Positions 8,402-16,645 of a DNA stretch of 64,000 nt are shown here, piece after piece. The stretch covers positions 216,772 through 280,771 of the forward strand of contig JACKHE010000006.1 in the NCBI GenBank assembly GCA_020639135.1, given 5' to 3'. Origin of the DNA: Phycisphaeraceae bacterium. Its GTDB lineage: Bacteria; Planctomycetota; Phycisphaerae; Phycisphaerales; UBA1924. The first letter of the stretch is position 1, and every line of letters starts with the position of its first letter. The position numbers were made by a program, and so were the translations under genes. Below the pieces are notes generated by a model. The model made no database searches and had not been told where the DNA came from. It saw only the letters and a program-made list of their open reading frames with translations.

Positions 8402-8860
8402 TCAGCCGTTGGGGATATGGCTGTGCGTCGGGGCCTGGTTCCAGACGGTCCAGTAGAGGTTGAGGTCACGGATCATGTTCTGGAACTTCTGGAAGTCAAC
8501 GGGCTTGGTGACGAAGCTGTTGGCGTGGCTGCGGTAGGCCGACAAGCGGTCCGCATCGGCCGCCGAGGTCGTGAGCACGACGACGGGGATGACCTTCAGA
8601 TCTTCGTCGGCCTTGATCTGCTCAAGGATCTCATGCCCGTTCATTTTCGGGAGGTTGATGTCGAGGAGGATGACGTCGGGCCTCTTCGAGCCGCCGTACT
8701 CCCCGGAGTTGCGGAGGTAGGCCATCGCCGCGAGCCCGTCCCGGACGTGGTCGAGGGTGTTGGTGACGTTGTTGATCTCGAGGGACATCCTCACGAGGTC
8801 GGCGTGATCCTGGTTGTCCTCAACCAGCAGAAAATGAACCGGCTTCTGCTCTGTGATCAT
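8402..8860 (-). CDS. Single-domain response regulator, Rcp1-like
   Basis: A 152-residue stand-alone receiver domain. Residues E14/D15 bind metal, D67 in LLDINLPKMNG is the phospho-acceptor, T97/T98 the switch threonine and K119 (in TKPVDF) the conserved lysine. The NLPKMNG and extended alpha-4/5 region resemble Rcp1-type regulators that pair with phytochrome-like or PAS-type kinases. The start at 8860 gives a canonical REC N-terminus; the longer frame to 9001 is only overlap with the kinase gene. The start lies 41 bp inside the end of the kinase gene, so translation is probably coupled and the kinase is its likely partner. No output domain: it acts by protein-protein interaction or as a phosphorelay intermediate. 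Confidence 0.93.
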   Translation of the reverse strand: MITEQKPVHFLLVEDNQDHADLVRMSLEINNVTNTLDHVRDGLAAMAYLRNSGEYGGSKRPDVILLDINLPKMNGHEILEQIKADEDLKVIPVVVLTTSAADADRLSAYRSHANSFVTKPVDFQKFQNMIRDLNLYWTVWNQAPTHSHIPNG

Positions 8861-10652
8861 CGTGAGTCTCTCTTTTCGCGGTGCTGCTCGGGGTGTCCGT
8901 CGCCTGCCCGGCGGGCAGCGTGACACAGAATGTGGCGCCTCCGCCCGGTGTCTTCTCGACCCAGGCGGCTCCACCGTAGTGTTCGACGATCCTCTTGACA
9001 ATGTTCAGCCCCACGCCCGAGCTCTGCGCGCCGGCATCGAGCCGCTGGAACAGGCCGAACACCCGCTCCCGGAACTCTGGTTCGATGCCCGGGCCGTTGT
9101 CGGCGACGCCAAGCCGCACGAAGCGCCCCTCGGGTCTTGTGCAGACGGTGATCCTGGCGGATCCTGACGCCGGGTGACCGTACTTGAGCGCGTTGGAGAG
9201 CAGGTTCGAGAGGATCTGCTCGACGCGCACCGGGTCGCAGTGGACCATCGCGGGGCCACCTTCGATGACGACATCGGCGTCCGCTTTCTCGATCTGCGGC
9301 TGGAACTCGGACAGCAACGTCTGGAGCATCGCATGAACATCGACGGCTTGCGGCGGCTGATCGGTCCGCCCGATGCGGCTGAGTTCGAGCATCTCGTCGA
9401 TGTTGGTCTTCAATCGCCGGGACGCGTTCTGGATCCGATCGACACATTCGAGCGCGCGATCGGAATACCCGACCTCGATGAAGTGGCGGAGGTAGCCCGA
9501 GAAGCCCTCGATGGTCACCAGCGGCGCCTTCAGGTCGTGCGAGGCGGTGCGGACGTATTCCTCGAGCTCGGCGTTAGCCCGGCGGAGATCCTGCTCGATC
9601 TTCTTACTCTGCGTGACATCCGCGCGGATCGCGACGAACTGTGTGATCCTGCCGGTCTCGTCGCGGAAGGGCACGATGGTGGTGTCCACCCAGTACAGGC
9701 TGCCGTCCCTGGCGCGGTTGCAGACCTCGCCGCGCCAGGTCTCGCCGGCGGCTATGGTGCGCCAGAGATCGACAAAGAACTCCCTGGGGTGGTGGCCCGA
9801 GTTGATGACGCGGTGGGTCTTTCCGATCAGCTCCTCGGCGCGGTACTGCGAGACCTTGCAGAACATCTTGTTGACGTAGGTAATGACGCCGCTGGGATCG
9901 GTGATCGCCACGATGGCGTGCTCGTCGAGGGCGAACTTCTGCAGCTCCAGCTCGTGCATCGTTTTCGCGAGGAGCGCCTTATCCCGATCACGCTGCTCGA
10001 CGGCCTCGCGGATCGTGACGGACTTGGCCAGGGTGAACGCGCCGCCGAGCGCAAGGAACCCGATGGAGGTGTGTAGCGCCATCCTGGTCAGGTTGCCCAT
10101 CCAGTACGACGTGTCGATGCCGCTGGCGTAGCCGAAGAGCGAGACCGCGCCGAACAGCGTCACGACGACGCCGATCGACAGGATGGAGATGTGCGCCGGT
10201 AAGCTCGGCCCGGACCCGCCGGTGAGCATGATCGCCGAGCCCGTGAGCAGGAAGCACAGCGCGGTGTTCGGGGCCATCCGGCCGGCCCTTCCCGGGTCAA
10301 CCGCCAGGTAGTCCCGGGCGAGTAGCTCGTCGATCCCGAGTTGCGATCCGGTGAGGTACTCGACCAGCGTCAGCAGCCCCAGCAGCGCCGCGGCGGAGCC
10401 GATGCCGACGGCTGAGCGACGCCAACCGATCCTCCACGCCAGCATCCCGGCGCCGCTCAGGAGCATCCCGAGGGCCGTGTTGGCCTGCATGGGGGCGAGG
10501 TGGGGCAGGATGCGGATCAGCGGCTCAAACCTGAACCACCAGCCGAGGATGACCGCTAACCCGAGGATCGTGCAGAAGGCGCCCGCGCAGAACGTGGCTG
10601 TCAGGACCATCGCCTGACGTGGATCGTTTTCTCGGCTTGTGATCGTGGCCAT
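8820..10652 (-). CDS. Membrane PAS-domain sensor histidine kinase
   Basis: A 610-residue membrane kinase. Residues 15-210 contain about six to seven hydrophobic helices forming an integral-membrane sensor of unassigned family. A PAS/PAC domain follows at about 240-350 (TDPSGVITYVNKMF, then a PAC-like ending). HisKA has the phospho-acceptor H372 in ASHDLKAPLVT, and the HATPase has its N-box around N487 (NLLSNALKYG) and DNGPGI near 520. The kinase core resembles phytochrome-type and Rcp1-partner kinases. The 3' end overlaps the receiver gene at 8402-8860 by 41 bp. The start at 10652 precedes a short cytoplasmic tail. The signal is unknown; the PAS domain and the membrane region are both candidates. 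Confidence 0.93.
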   Translation of the reverse strand: MATITSRENDPRQAMVLTATFCAGAFCTILGLAVILGWWFRFEPLIRILPHLAPMQANTALGMLLSGAGMLAWRIGWRRSAVGIGSAAALLGLLTLVEYLTGSQLGIDELLARDYLAVDPGRAGRMAPNTALCFLLTGSAIMLTGGSGPSLPAHISILSIGVVVTLFGAVSLFGYASGIDTSYWMGNLTRMALHTSIGFLALGGAFTLAKSVTIREAVEQRDRDKALLAKTMHELELQKFALDEHAIVAITDPSGVITYVNKMFCKVSQYRAEELIGKTHRVINSGHHPREFFVDLWRTIAAGETWRGEVCNRARDGSLYWVDTTIVPFRDETGRITQFVAIRADVTQSKKIEQDLRRANAELEEYVRTASHDLKAPLVTIEGFSGYLRHFIEVGYSDRALECVDRIQNASRRLKTNIDEMLELSRIGRTDQPPQAVDVHAMLQTLLSEFQPQIEKADADVVIEGGPAMVHCDPVRVEQILSNLLSNALKYGHPASGSARITVCTRPEGRFVRLGVADNGPGIEPEFRERVFGLFQRLDAGAQSSGVGLNIVKRIVEHYGGAAWVEKTPGGGATFCVTLPAGQATDTPSSTAKRETHDDHRAEAGSFSAG

Positions 10653-11171
10653 CGGGAGGCGTCCTCCGTGACACCTGGCGGCGCAACTCTCGAGGCGCCG
10701 GTGAACTCATCGGAATCGCGGAGTCCCATGATTGACAATCCAGTCTGAATCCGCAGGTTTTCACCGGAGTTTGGGGGTCAGCAGGGCGAACAGGAGAGCG
10801 CCTGAGAAAGCCGTCCATACAGATCTGCATGTCCGTATTTCAGACGCCTGGGAAAGCATGCCGTCGGCATGACCGTTGTGGCGTGTCCCGCCCGGGATGC
10901 TCCCGCAAGCCAATGGAATCAAGGGGGTTAAACTCCCCAATCCGGGCTGGAGGCGCGTTTCGCTATTTTTTAGCGCCGGCGCCACGATAGAATGTCGCAC
11001 AGAGACTTGAACGGAGGGCGTGTCGCCCGACGTCGAAACACGTTGTCTCTGAATCAGCAAGCGCGAACTTTCAGTTCAAACACAAGGACTTCCCGGCGAG
11101 TGTTCACCGGGGGATTGTCTGCGTAGAGCGCTTGCGCCTGCAGGCCTACGGGCCGGAGGGGGATCTTGAAA
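10653..11171. other. Divergent intergenic region with short inverted repeats
   Basis: This 519-bp gap separates the minus-strand kinase from the plus-strand PEP-CTERM gene and must hold both promoters. It contains a perfect 7-bp inverted repeat CATGCCG-T-CGGCATG at 10857-10871. A small T-looped hairpin CGCTA-TTTTT-TAGCG lies at 10961-10975, followed by a TAGAAT -10-like element at 10987-10992. I see no convincing coding sequence; a 99-codon minus-strand frame here has unconvincing composition. Confidence 0.5.
10857..10871. repeat. Inverted repeat CATGCCG-T-CGGCATG
   Basis: A perfect 7-bp arm palindrome with a single central base in the divergent kinase/PEP-CTERM intergenic region. It has operator-like symmetry and no T-run. 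No candidate regulator is adjacent except the kinase/receiver pair. Confidence 0.35.
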
Positions 11172-12155
11172 ATGCGTCAGTCCACAATGTTCTCGTGCTC
11201 GTTCGCCGCGCTTTTCGCGGCGCCGCTCGTCGCAAACGCGGGCGTCATCGGTGATCCCAATGACATGTACGTCACCAGCGATGCGCACAGCGAGGTGTAC
11301 CAGTTCGAGCGGACATCGCCCTGGGCGCACGTCCCGGGCAACTACGTCGGCGGGCTCGGCGGGTCCTACAGCCAGGTCTTCTCGAACTCGACACAGCTGA
11401 GCAGCAACGCGCCTTACCTGGGCGCCGTCGCCGGCAACAACCAGGACTTCTTCATCGGCGGCTTCGGGAGCCTCCAGAAGATCGACTCGGCGACCGGCGC
11501 CAGCCTCGGGATGATCGGCGCCGCCGGCTCGCGGCTCGGACCGGCGCAGGCGCCCAACGACAACATCGTCGTCGGCGGCCCCACCGGCATCGAGGAGTTC
11601 GACTCCAACACCGGCGCGTTCGTCCGCACCGTCAACGGTGTCGGCGATGGCGGAAACCTCTTCACCTTCAAGGGCGATGAGATGTTTGTCGCCAACTGGT
11701 TCGGCGGCTCGGGCTTCGGCATCCAGCGCTACAGCTTCACCACCGGCGCCGTCACCGGCGCGACCATCCCCGTCCCCTTCGGGCCGCAGGAAATCGGCAT
11801 CGGCCCCGACGGCGCCCTCTACGCGACCGCTCTGTACGAGGGCCCGGGCGTCGAGGGCCTCTGGCGGTACGACTTCGGCGCCGGCACGTGGAGCCAGTAC
11901 ATCGATGTGCAGTTCCTCGCCGGCGGCGGGCCCCACGGCTTCACCTTCGACCCGATCAACTTCGACATCTACATGGCCTTCAACTCCGGCGAGATCTACC
12001 GCTTCGACCAGAGCGGCGCCTTCCTCAACCTCGCCAACTTCGTCCCCACCAAGCTCACGGACATCCTCTTCAAGCGGACCGTCCCCGAGCCGGGCGCGCT
12101 GACGCTCCTCCTGGCGGGTTCGGGCCTGGCGATCCGTCGCCGCCGCCGCGCGTAA
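11172..12155 (+). CDS. Secreted PEP-CTERM protein with beta-propeller-like repeats
   Basis: A 327-residue exported protein. The ATG at 11172 is chosen, with GGAGGGGG about ten bases upstream; a TTG six bases earlier is possible. A signal peptide occupies residues 1-24, cleaving near VANAG. The mature part is a run of Gly/Asp/Phe-rich blades with recurring phrases such as IGPDGALYAT and WRYDFGAG, typical of NHL/SMP-30-like beta-propellers. The C-terminus is a PEP-CTERM sorting signal: VPEPGALTLLLAGSGLAIRRRRRA. The last 22 residues give the PEP motif, a hydrophobic stretch and an Arg cluster. Known PEP-CTERM proteins are processed by exosortase and go to the surface or biofilm matrix. A strong terminator follows at 12187. 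Ligand unknown. Confidence 0.9.
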   Translation: MRQSTMFSCSFAALFAAPLVANAGVIGDPNDMYVTSDAHSEVYQFERTSPWAHVPGNYVGGLGGSYSQVFSNSTQLSSNAPYLGAVAGNNQDFFIGGFGSLQKIDSATGASLGMIGAAGSRLGPAQAPNDNIVVGGPTGIEEFDSNTGAFVRTVNGVGDGGNLFTFKGDEMFVANWFGGSGFGIQRYSFTTGAVTGATIPVPFGPQEIGIGPDGALYATALYEGPGVEGLWRYDFGAGTWSQYIDVQFLAGGGPHGFTFDPINFDIYMAFNSGEIYRFDQSGAFLNLANFVPTKLTDILFKRTVPEPGALTLLLAGSGLAIRRRRRA

Positions 12156-12186
12156 GCCCCGCTGAGCCCTGTTCCCCCCGCATCGC

Positions 12187-12222
12187 GCGGGCGCCCTCCG
12201 AACCGGGGGGCGCCCGCTTTTT
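12187..12222 (+). terminator. Rho-independent terminator after the PEP-CTERM gene
   Basis: GCGGGCGCCC (12187-12196) pairs perfectly with GGGCGCCCGC (12208-12217) and is followed by five T residues. It separates the PEP-CTERM gene from the metal-uptake cluster, which therefore needs its own promoter. Confidence 0.85.
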
Positions 12223-12268
12223 CATGAACGATCCGGCGCGGCCCGCAGCGGTGGTATGATCCCATCGG

Positions 12269-12688
12269 ATGCGCCTCCGCCCCGGTCAACTCGGCGTTCT
12301 CGCGGTCGCCCTGTCGGCGGCGATGCTGCTGTGCAGCGGGGCGCTGCACGTCTTCGTCCCGGAATCCGCCGAGCACCGCGCCGCTGAGGCCCTGTGCTTC
12401 GACACCGGCTGCGTCTCCTCCAGCCCCTGCGGCGCCACCGATCCCTGTGACGCGGCGGCTCCGGACGAGCGGCAATCCGAAACCCCGGCCCACCACGAGC
12501 ACGAGCACCGCCACGAGCACCTGTGCGTCGTCTGCCAGTTCCACCGCAGCGCTGTGGATTGTGCGCCCACAACGGCGCCGATCCTCGCCCAAGGCGTTGT
12601 CGAGTTCATCGCTCCCGCGTTTCGAGAGGTCGCACCGGAGGCCGCGCGCCCCCGGCAGGCCTCACCCCGCGCTCCACCGGTCTGCTGA
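12269..12688 (+). CDS. Exported His/Cys-rich protein, first gene of a metal-uptake-like cluster
   Basis: A 139-residue protein with an N-terminal hydrophobic segment (about 8-26) that can act as a signal peptide or anchor. Several cysteines follow (C43, C48, C54, C60), then a dense metal-binding stretch at residues 75-92 with alternating His and Glu ending HEHLCVVCQFH. Such a segment is a good zinc- or copper-binding tail. The gene directly precedes a porin, a metal-binding lipoprotein-type substrate protein and an ABC permease on the same strand, so it is likely a periplasmic metal buffer or sensor for that cluster. It resembles short DUF2946-like proteins in layout, but I cannot confirm the family. 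Start choice is reasonable but not decisive. Confidence 0.7.
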   Translation: MRLRPGQLGVLAVALSAAMLLCSGALHVFVPESAEHRAAEALCFDTGCVSSSPCGATDPCDAAAPDERQSETPAHHEHEHRHEHLCVVCQFHRSAVDCAPTTAPILAQGVVEFIAPAFREVAPEAARPRQASPRAPPVC

Positions 12689-12806
12689 CTGCCCGGCGCC
12701 ACACGGCGCCCACCCCTCCAGCAACTGAACAGACCGAACGAAACCGCACCAGCCGGCGGTCGGCGTCGCGCGCCGATCCCCGGCTCTCGATGGAGCGCAT
12801 CCAATC

Positions 12807-14195
12807 ATGAGACATCAAACAACCCGCCTGGCGCTGTCGGTGGCGATAGCGCTTGGCGTCATTGCGCCGGTCTCCGCACAGACCGGATCTCAGACGACCA
12901 CGCCCCCGATGCAGGAGGAGACGATCGACGATCTCCTCCGCGAGATCGACCTGCTCCGCCGGCGTGTCGAGACGCTCGAACAACAGCGGAAACAGCAGGT
13001 CGAGCAAGTACAACAACAACCCCCGGACCTACAGCCGCCGCCGACCCGGCCCGCGCCGCAGGAGGCGGGGCAAACCGCGCCCAAAGCCGCCGACCTGACC
13101 TTCAACGACCAGCAGGGCGGCGGGGCGCTGGGGCAGGGGAACCTGTACAACCCGGCGATCACGATCTTCGGCGACCTGGGCGTCAGCGCCTCGACGCGGG
13201 GCGACAACGACGCGGTCAACCGGTTCAACCTCCGGGAGTTCGAGTTCGACGCGCGCGCGGCGATCTCGCCGATCGCCGACGGCGTCTTCATCGCGACCTT
13301 CGGGGAGGAGCTCAACGACACGCCGAGCGGCCTGGATGTCTCCACCGCGGTCGATGTCGAGGAGGCGTACGTCAGCTTCCACACGCTGCCGTACGGGCTC
13401 ACCGCGAAGGTGGGCAAGTTCCGCAACGCCTTCGGCGTGGTGAACACCCTGCACACGCACGACCAGCCGCAGGTGACCAGGCCCCTCGCGTCGCAGGCGT
13501 TCCTGGGACCCGAGGGGATGAGCACGATCGGGGCGAGCGCCTCGTGGCTCGTGCCGAACCCGTGGGACCAGTTCTTCGAGCTCACCGGGGAGCTCATCAA
13601 CGCCGACGGGGGGGAGGAATCGCCGATCCTCGGGGGGCCCGACGCGCAGAACCCCGCGTATCTCGCCCACTTGAAATGGTTCCGCGATGTCGGCGACTAC
13701 GGCTCGCTGGAGCTCGGCGGCTCGTACCTCTATGCGAAGACGGCGCCGGACAACGACTTCGACGCGAATGTCTTCGGGATCGACGCGACGCTCAAGCTGC
13801 CCGATCCCGACGCGCCGAACCTCCGGGGGTTCCTGTGGCAGAGCGAGCTGTACGCCTCGCGGAACGACGTCTTCACGGATCCCGGAGGTTTCAGCAACAA
13901 CAGCTGGGGGATGTATTCCTTCGTGCAGCGGCAGTTCGACCAGAGCTGGTACGCCGGCGTGCGATTCGACTACACGGAGTTCCCCAATGACGAGCTGCGT
14001 GGCCCCGGCGACCGCGACTGGGGCGTGTCGCCCTACATCACGTGGTACCTGTCCGAGTTCCTGCGCCTGCGCTTCGAGTACCAGCACCATGAGTTCGAGA
14101 CCGGCGGGAGCTGGGACCACGAGGACAACTTCTATCTCCAGCTGACCTTCGTGCTCGGCGCCCACCCCCCGCACCCCTACTGGGTCAACCACTGA
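12807..14195 (+). CDS. Outer-membrane porin-like protein
   Basis: A 462-residue outer-membrane protein. A signal peptide (1-24, cleaving after VSAQ) is followed by a short coiled coil at about 38-72 (LLREIDLLRRRVETLEQQ) and a Pro/Gln-rich linker. From about 105 come many alternating amphipathic strands with aromatic girdles (NRFNLREFEFDARAAI, FELTGELIN, SWYAGVRFDYTEF) ending in a strand and a His-containing tail HPPHPYWVNH. The N-terminal coiled coil plus barrel is like trimeric or OprP/SLH-type porins. It sits 17 bp before the metal-binding protein gene, so a role in passing metal across the outer membrane is inferred from context. No plug domain, so it is not a TonB receptor. Confidence 0.82.
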   Translation: MRHQTTRLALSVAIALGVIAPVSAQTGSQTTTPPMQEETIDDLLREIDLLRRRVETLEQQRKQQVEQVQQQPPDLQPPPTRPAPQEAGQTAPKAADLTFNDQQGGGALGQGNLYNPAITIFGDLGVSASTRGDNDAVNRFNLREFEFDARAAISPIADGVFIATFGEELNDTPSGLDVSTAVDVEEAYVSFHTLPYGLTAKVGKFRNAFGVVNTLHTHDQPQVTRPLASQAFLGPEGMSTIGASASWLVPNPWDQFFELTGELINADGGEESPILGGPDAQNPAYLAHLKWFRDVGDYGSLELGGSYLYAKTAPDNDFDANVFGIDATLKLPDPDAPNLRGFLWQSELYASRNDVFTDPGGFSNNSWGMYSFVQRQFDQSWYAGVRFDYTEFPNDELRGPGDRDWGVSPYITWYLSEFLRLRFEYQHHEFETGGSWDHEDNFYLQLTFVLGAHPPHPYWVNH

Positions 14196-14212
14196 GCGGA
14201 AAGGAGACCCAC

Positions 14213-15190
14213 ATGCAAGCAACCAACACCACATCAAACCGAAGCCGGGGCCGGGCAGCCCTGGGATTCCTCGCGGCGCTGCTGCTGTCGGCGCCCGGCG
14301 CCCGCGCGGCGGTGCGCGTCGTGACCTCCACCCCGACATTCGCGAGCATCGTCGAGCGCGTGGGCGGCGACCACGTCGAGGTCGAGGCGCTGATGAAGGG
14401 CAGGCAGGACGTGCACAACGTCCCGCCCAAGCCGAGCTTCATCCTGAAGATGAAGAAGGCGGACCTGTTTGTTCACGCGGGGCTCGACGGCGAGCCCTGG
14501 GTCCCGCAGCTGCTCAAGACCTCGCGGAACGCGGCGATCATGCCGGGGCAGCCGGGCAACCTCGACGCCTCGCAGGGGATCACGCTGCTGGAGGTCCCGC
14601 AGCGCGGCTCGCTGTCCAGGTCCGAGGGCGACATCCATGTCTATGGCAACACGCACTACCTGCTCGACCCGCTCAACGGGGTGATCGTCGCGCGGCACGT
14701 CGCCGAGGCGCTCAAGCGGCTGGACCCGCAGCACGCCTCGGAGTTCGACGCCAACGCCGACCGATTCGAAGAGGACGTCCGGGCGCTCGTCGCGCGGCTG
14801 GAGTCGGAGCTGGCGCCATACAAAGGTCGGTCGGTGATCGTGTACCACCGGTCCTGGCCCTACTTCCGCGAGCGGTTCGGGCTGGGCAAGGCGGGTGAGG
14901 TCGAGCCCAGGCCGGGCATCTCGCCGGGGCCGCAGCACCTGTCGGAGATCGTTTCGGCGATGGAGCGTGATGACGCGCGGGTGATCGTCGTCGAGCAGTA
15001 CCACCCCAAGCAGGTCGCCGACAGCGTCGCCGAGCGCGGCGGCGGCGTCGCGGTCGTGCTCAGTACGGAGGTGGGCGGGATCGACGGCGCGGACGACTAC
15101 CTGAGCCTTTTCCAGACGGACGTGGACGATCTCGTCAGCGCGTTCCGGGAAGCGGACGCCGGGGCGCCCGCGAACGGGCATGGGGGCTGA
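14213..15190 (+). CDS. Metal ABC transporter substrate-binding protein (ZnuA/MntC family)
   Basis: A 325-residue periplasmic metal-binding protein of cluster A-I. A signal peptide (about 1-32, ending ARA) precedes the first lobe. Predicted metal ligands are H68 in GRQDVHNVPPKPS, H148 in GNTHYLLDPLN, H212 in VYHRSWPYF and a late acidic residue near the GGIDGADDY segment. The motif spacing DxHxxxPxPS and the (D/T)HxxLDP element are family hallmarks. The His-rich loop of classic zinc-specific ZnuA is absent, so zinc and manganese remain possible. It is followed with overlap by the permease gene and preceded by the porin and His-rich protein, forming one operon. No ATP-binding subunit is nearby. 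Confidence 0.93.
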   Translation: MQATNTTSNRSRGRAALGFLAALLLSAPGARAAVRVVTSTPTFASIVERVGGDHVEVEALMKGRQDVHNVPPKPSFILKMKKADLFVHAGLDGEPWVPQLLKTSRNAAIMPGQPGNLDASQGITLLEVPQRGSLSRSEGDIHVYGNTHYLLDPLNGVIVARHVAEALKRLDPQHASEFDANADRFEEDVRALVARLESELAPYKGRSVIVYHRSWPYFRERFGLGKAGEVEPRPGISPGPQHLSEIVSAMERDDARVIVVEQYHPKQVADSVAERGGGVAVVLSTEVGGIDGADDYLSLFQTDVDDLVSAFREADAGAPANGHGG

Positions 15191-15194
15191 CGCG

Positions 15195-16025
15195 ATGAAC
15201 GACGCCGGGGAGCTGCTGAACATCCTGATGTGGCCGATGATCGCGTGCGTGATCCTGACGGGGATCCACTGCTACCTGGGGATCCACGTGCTGATGCGCG
15301 AGGTGCTGTTCGTGGACCTGGCGCTGGCGCAGGTCGCGGCGCTGGGGGCGGCGGCGGGCGCGTTCATCGGGGTGTCGGTGGAATCGACGGGCAACTACTT
15401 CTTCGCGCTGGGGTTCACGATGGTCGGCGCCGCGCTCTTTGCGCTGGGGCGGTTCCGCGACCGGCGCGTGCCGCAGGAGGCGGTGATCGGGATCGTGTAC
15501 GCCGTCAGCTCGGCGGCGGCGATCCTCGTGCTGTCCAAGAGCGCCACGGAGCGCGACGAGATCGAGCAGATGCTCACGGGCAATCTGCTGTGGGTCGGGC
15601 GGCACGAGGTCGTCAAGACCGCGTTGATCTACAGCCTCGTCGCGCTCGTGCACATCGTCTTCGCCAGGCGGTTCTTCGCGCTCTCCCGCGCGCAGACGCT
15701 CGACGGCGGGCGAGACAAGCTGTGGGACTTCCTCTTCTACGCGACCTTCGGCGTCGTCGTGACCTCCTCCGTGAAGATGGCGGGCGTGCTGCTGGTCTTC
15801 TGCTACCTCATCGTCCCCGCGTCGTGCGCGATGCTCTTCTTCCGCGGCGTCAGGGCGCGCCTGCTGGCGGGGTGGACGATCGGGCTGCTGGGGAGCCTGG
15901 GCGGGCTGACCATCGCGGCGGTCTGGGACTTCCCTGTCGGTCCCAGCGTCGTGGCGGTCTTCGGCGCGGTGTTTGCAATCGGCGCGGCGATGTCGGCGAT
16001 CGCACCGCGGGCGCGCACCGGGTAG
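15195..16025 (+). CDS. Metal ABC transporter permease (ABC-3/ZnuB family)
   Basis: A 276-residue inner-membrane permease with about eight hydrophobic helices and family signatures: the N-terminal MREVLFVDLALAQVAALGAA segment and the ...GVLLVFCYLIVPAS... helix. The ATG at 15195 is preferred because GGGGG lies seven bases upstream; an ATG at 15180 that overlaps the end of the preceding gene is also possible. It would translocate zinc, manganese or iron with the upstream substrate-binding protein. The expected ATPase (ZnuC/MntB-type) is absent from this window, so it must be encoded elsewhere or supplied by a shared subunit. Confidence 0.93.
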   Translation: MNDAGELLNILMWPMIACVILTGIHCYLGIHVLMREVLFVDLALAQVAALGAAAGAFIGVSVESTGNYFFALGFTMVGAALFALGRFRDRRVPQEAVIGIVYAVSSAAAILVLSKSATERDEIEQMLTGNLLWVGRHEVVKTALIYSLVALVHIVFARRFFALSRAQTLDGGRDKLWDFLFYATFGVVVTSSVKMAGVLLVFCYLIVPASCAMLFFRGVRARLLAGWTIGLLGSLGGLTIAAVWDFPVGPSVVAVFGAVFAIGAAMSAIAPRARTG

Positions 16026-16035
16026 CATCCGCGCC

Positions 16036-16437
16036 ATGCCCGACGGACACGACGAGATTGTCACACGCTTCGCCTCGGCTCTGGACACGGAGGACTACGA
16101 CCGGGCGCTGGCCTGCCTGGCGCCGGGGTGCGTGTACGAGATCCGCGGCGACACCCACCGGGGACCCGAGGCGATCGTCGCGTCCTACAAGGGCAACGGG
16201 GACGCGGCGCAGTCATTCGATGCCATCGCCTACGGCAGCGAGGTCCGCCCCGGCGAGGATGGCTGGGTTGTCATCGCCTTCTGGGACCGCATCACGCACG
16301 CCGGGGAGACGCTGCTGCACCGCTGCGAGCAGTGGTGCCGGGTCGGCGCCGGGGGGCTGATCGAGCGGATCGAGCACCGGGATTTCCCAGGCGAACGCGA
16401 GCGGCTGGAGGCGTTCAAGCGGCGCCACGGGTTTTGA
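16036..16437 (+). CDS. SnoaL/NTF2-like protein
   Basis: A 133-residue soluble protein starting at the ATG at 16036. The opening (IVTRFASALDTEDYDRALACLAPGCVYEIRG) and the later WVVIAFWDRITHAG and HRCEQWCRV strands form an NTF2/SnoaL cone fold, with a polar pocket. Such proteins act as small isomerases, ligand binders or stress-response partners; no specific active site can be named. It begins ten bases after the metal permease stop on the same strand, so it may be read through from that operon, but a functional link is not evident. No signal peptide, so probably cytoplasmic. Confidence 0.8.
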   Translation: MPDGHDEIVTRFASALDTEDYDRALACLAPGCVYEIRGDTHRGPEAIVASYKGNGDAAQSFDAIAYGSEVRPGEDGWVVIAFWDRITHAGETLLHRCEQWCRVGAGGLIERIEHRDFPGERERLEAFKRRHGF

Positions 16438-16645
16438 GATCTCCAAGGCAAGCCCCGTCTCATTCGGGATTCGGAAATCCGCATATCACCGCTGGTTTCG
16501 CGCTCCCTCGACCCGAAGAAGTCTTGCCGTGCAGAGGCGGATTCATCTTGCTCTTTCTTCGGACCGATTCATAATGGATGGTTTGGCCGGGCCGAACGGG
16601 GGGTTCCCGCCGCGACTCCGGCGATTCAACGTGGGAAACGAATTC

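Noticed and set aside
10761..11060. 99-codon minus-strand ORF in the kinase/PEP-CTERM gap
   Set aside because: Unconvincing composition, no domain, and it overlaps the expected promoter region.
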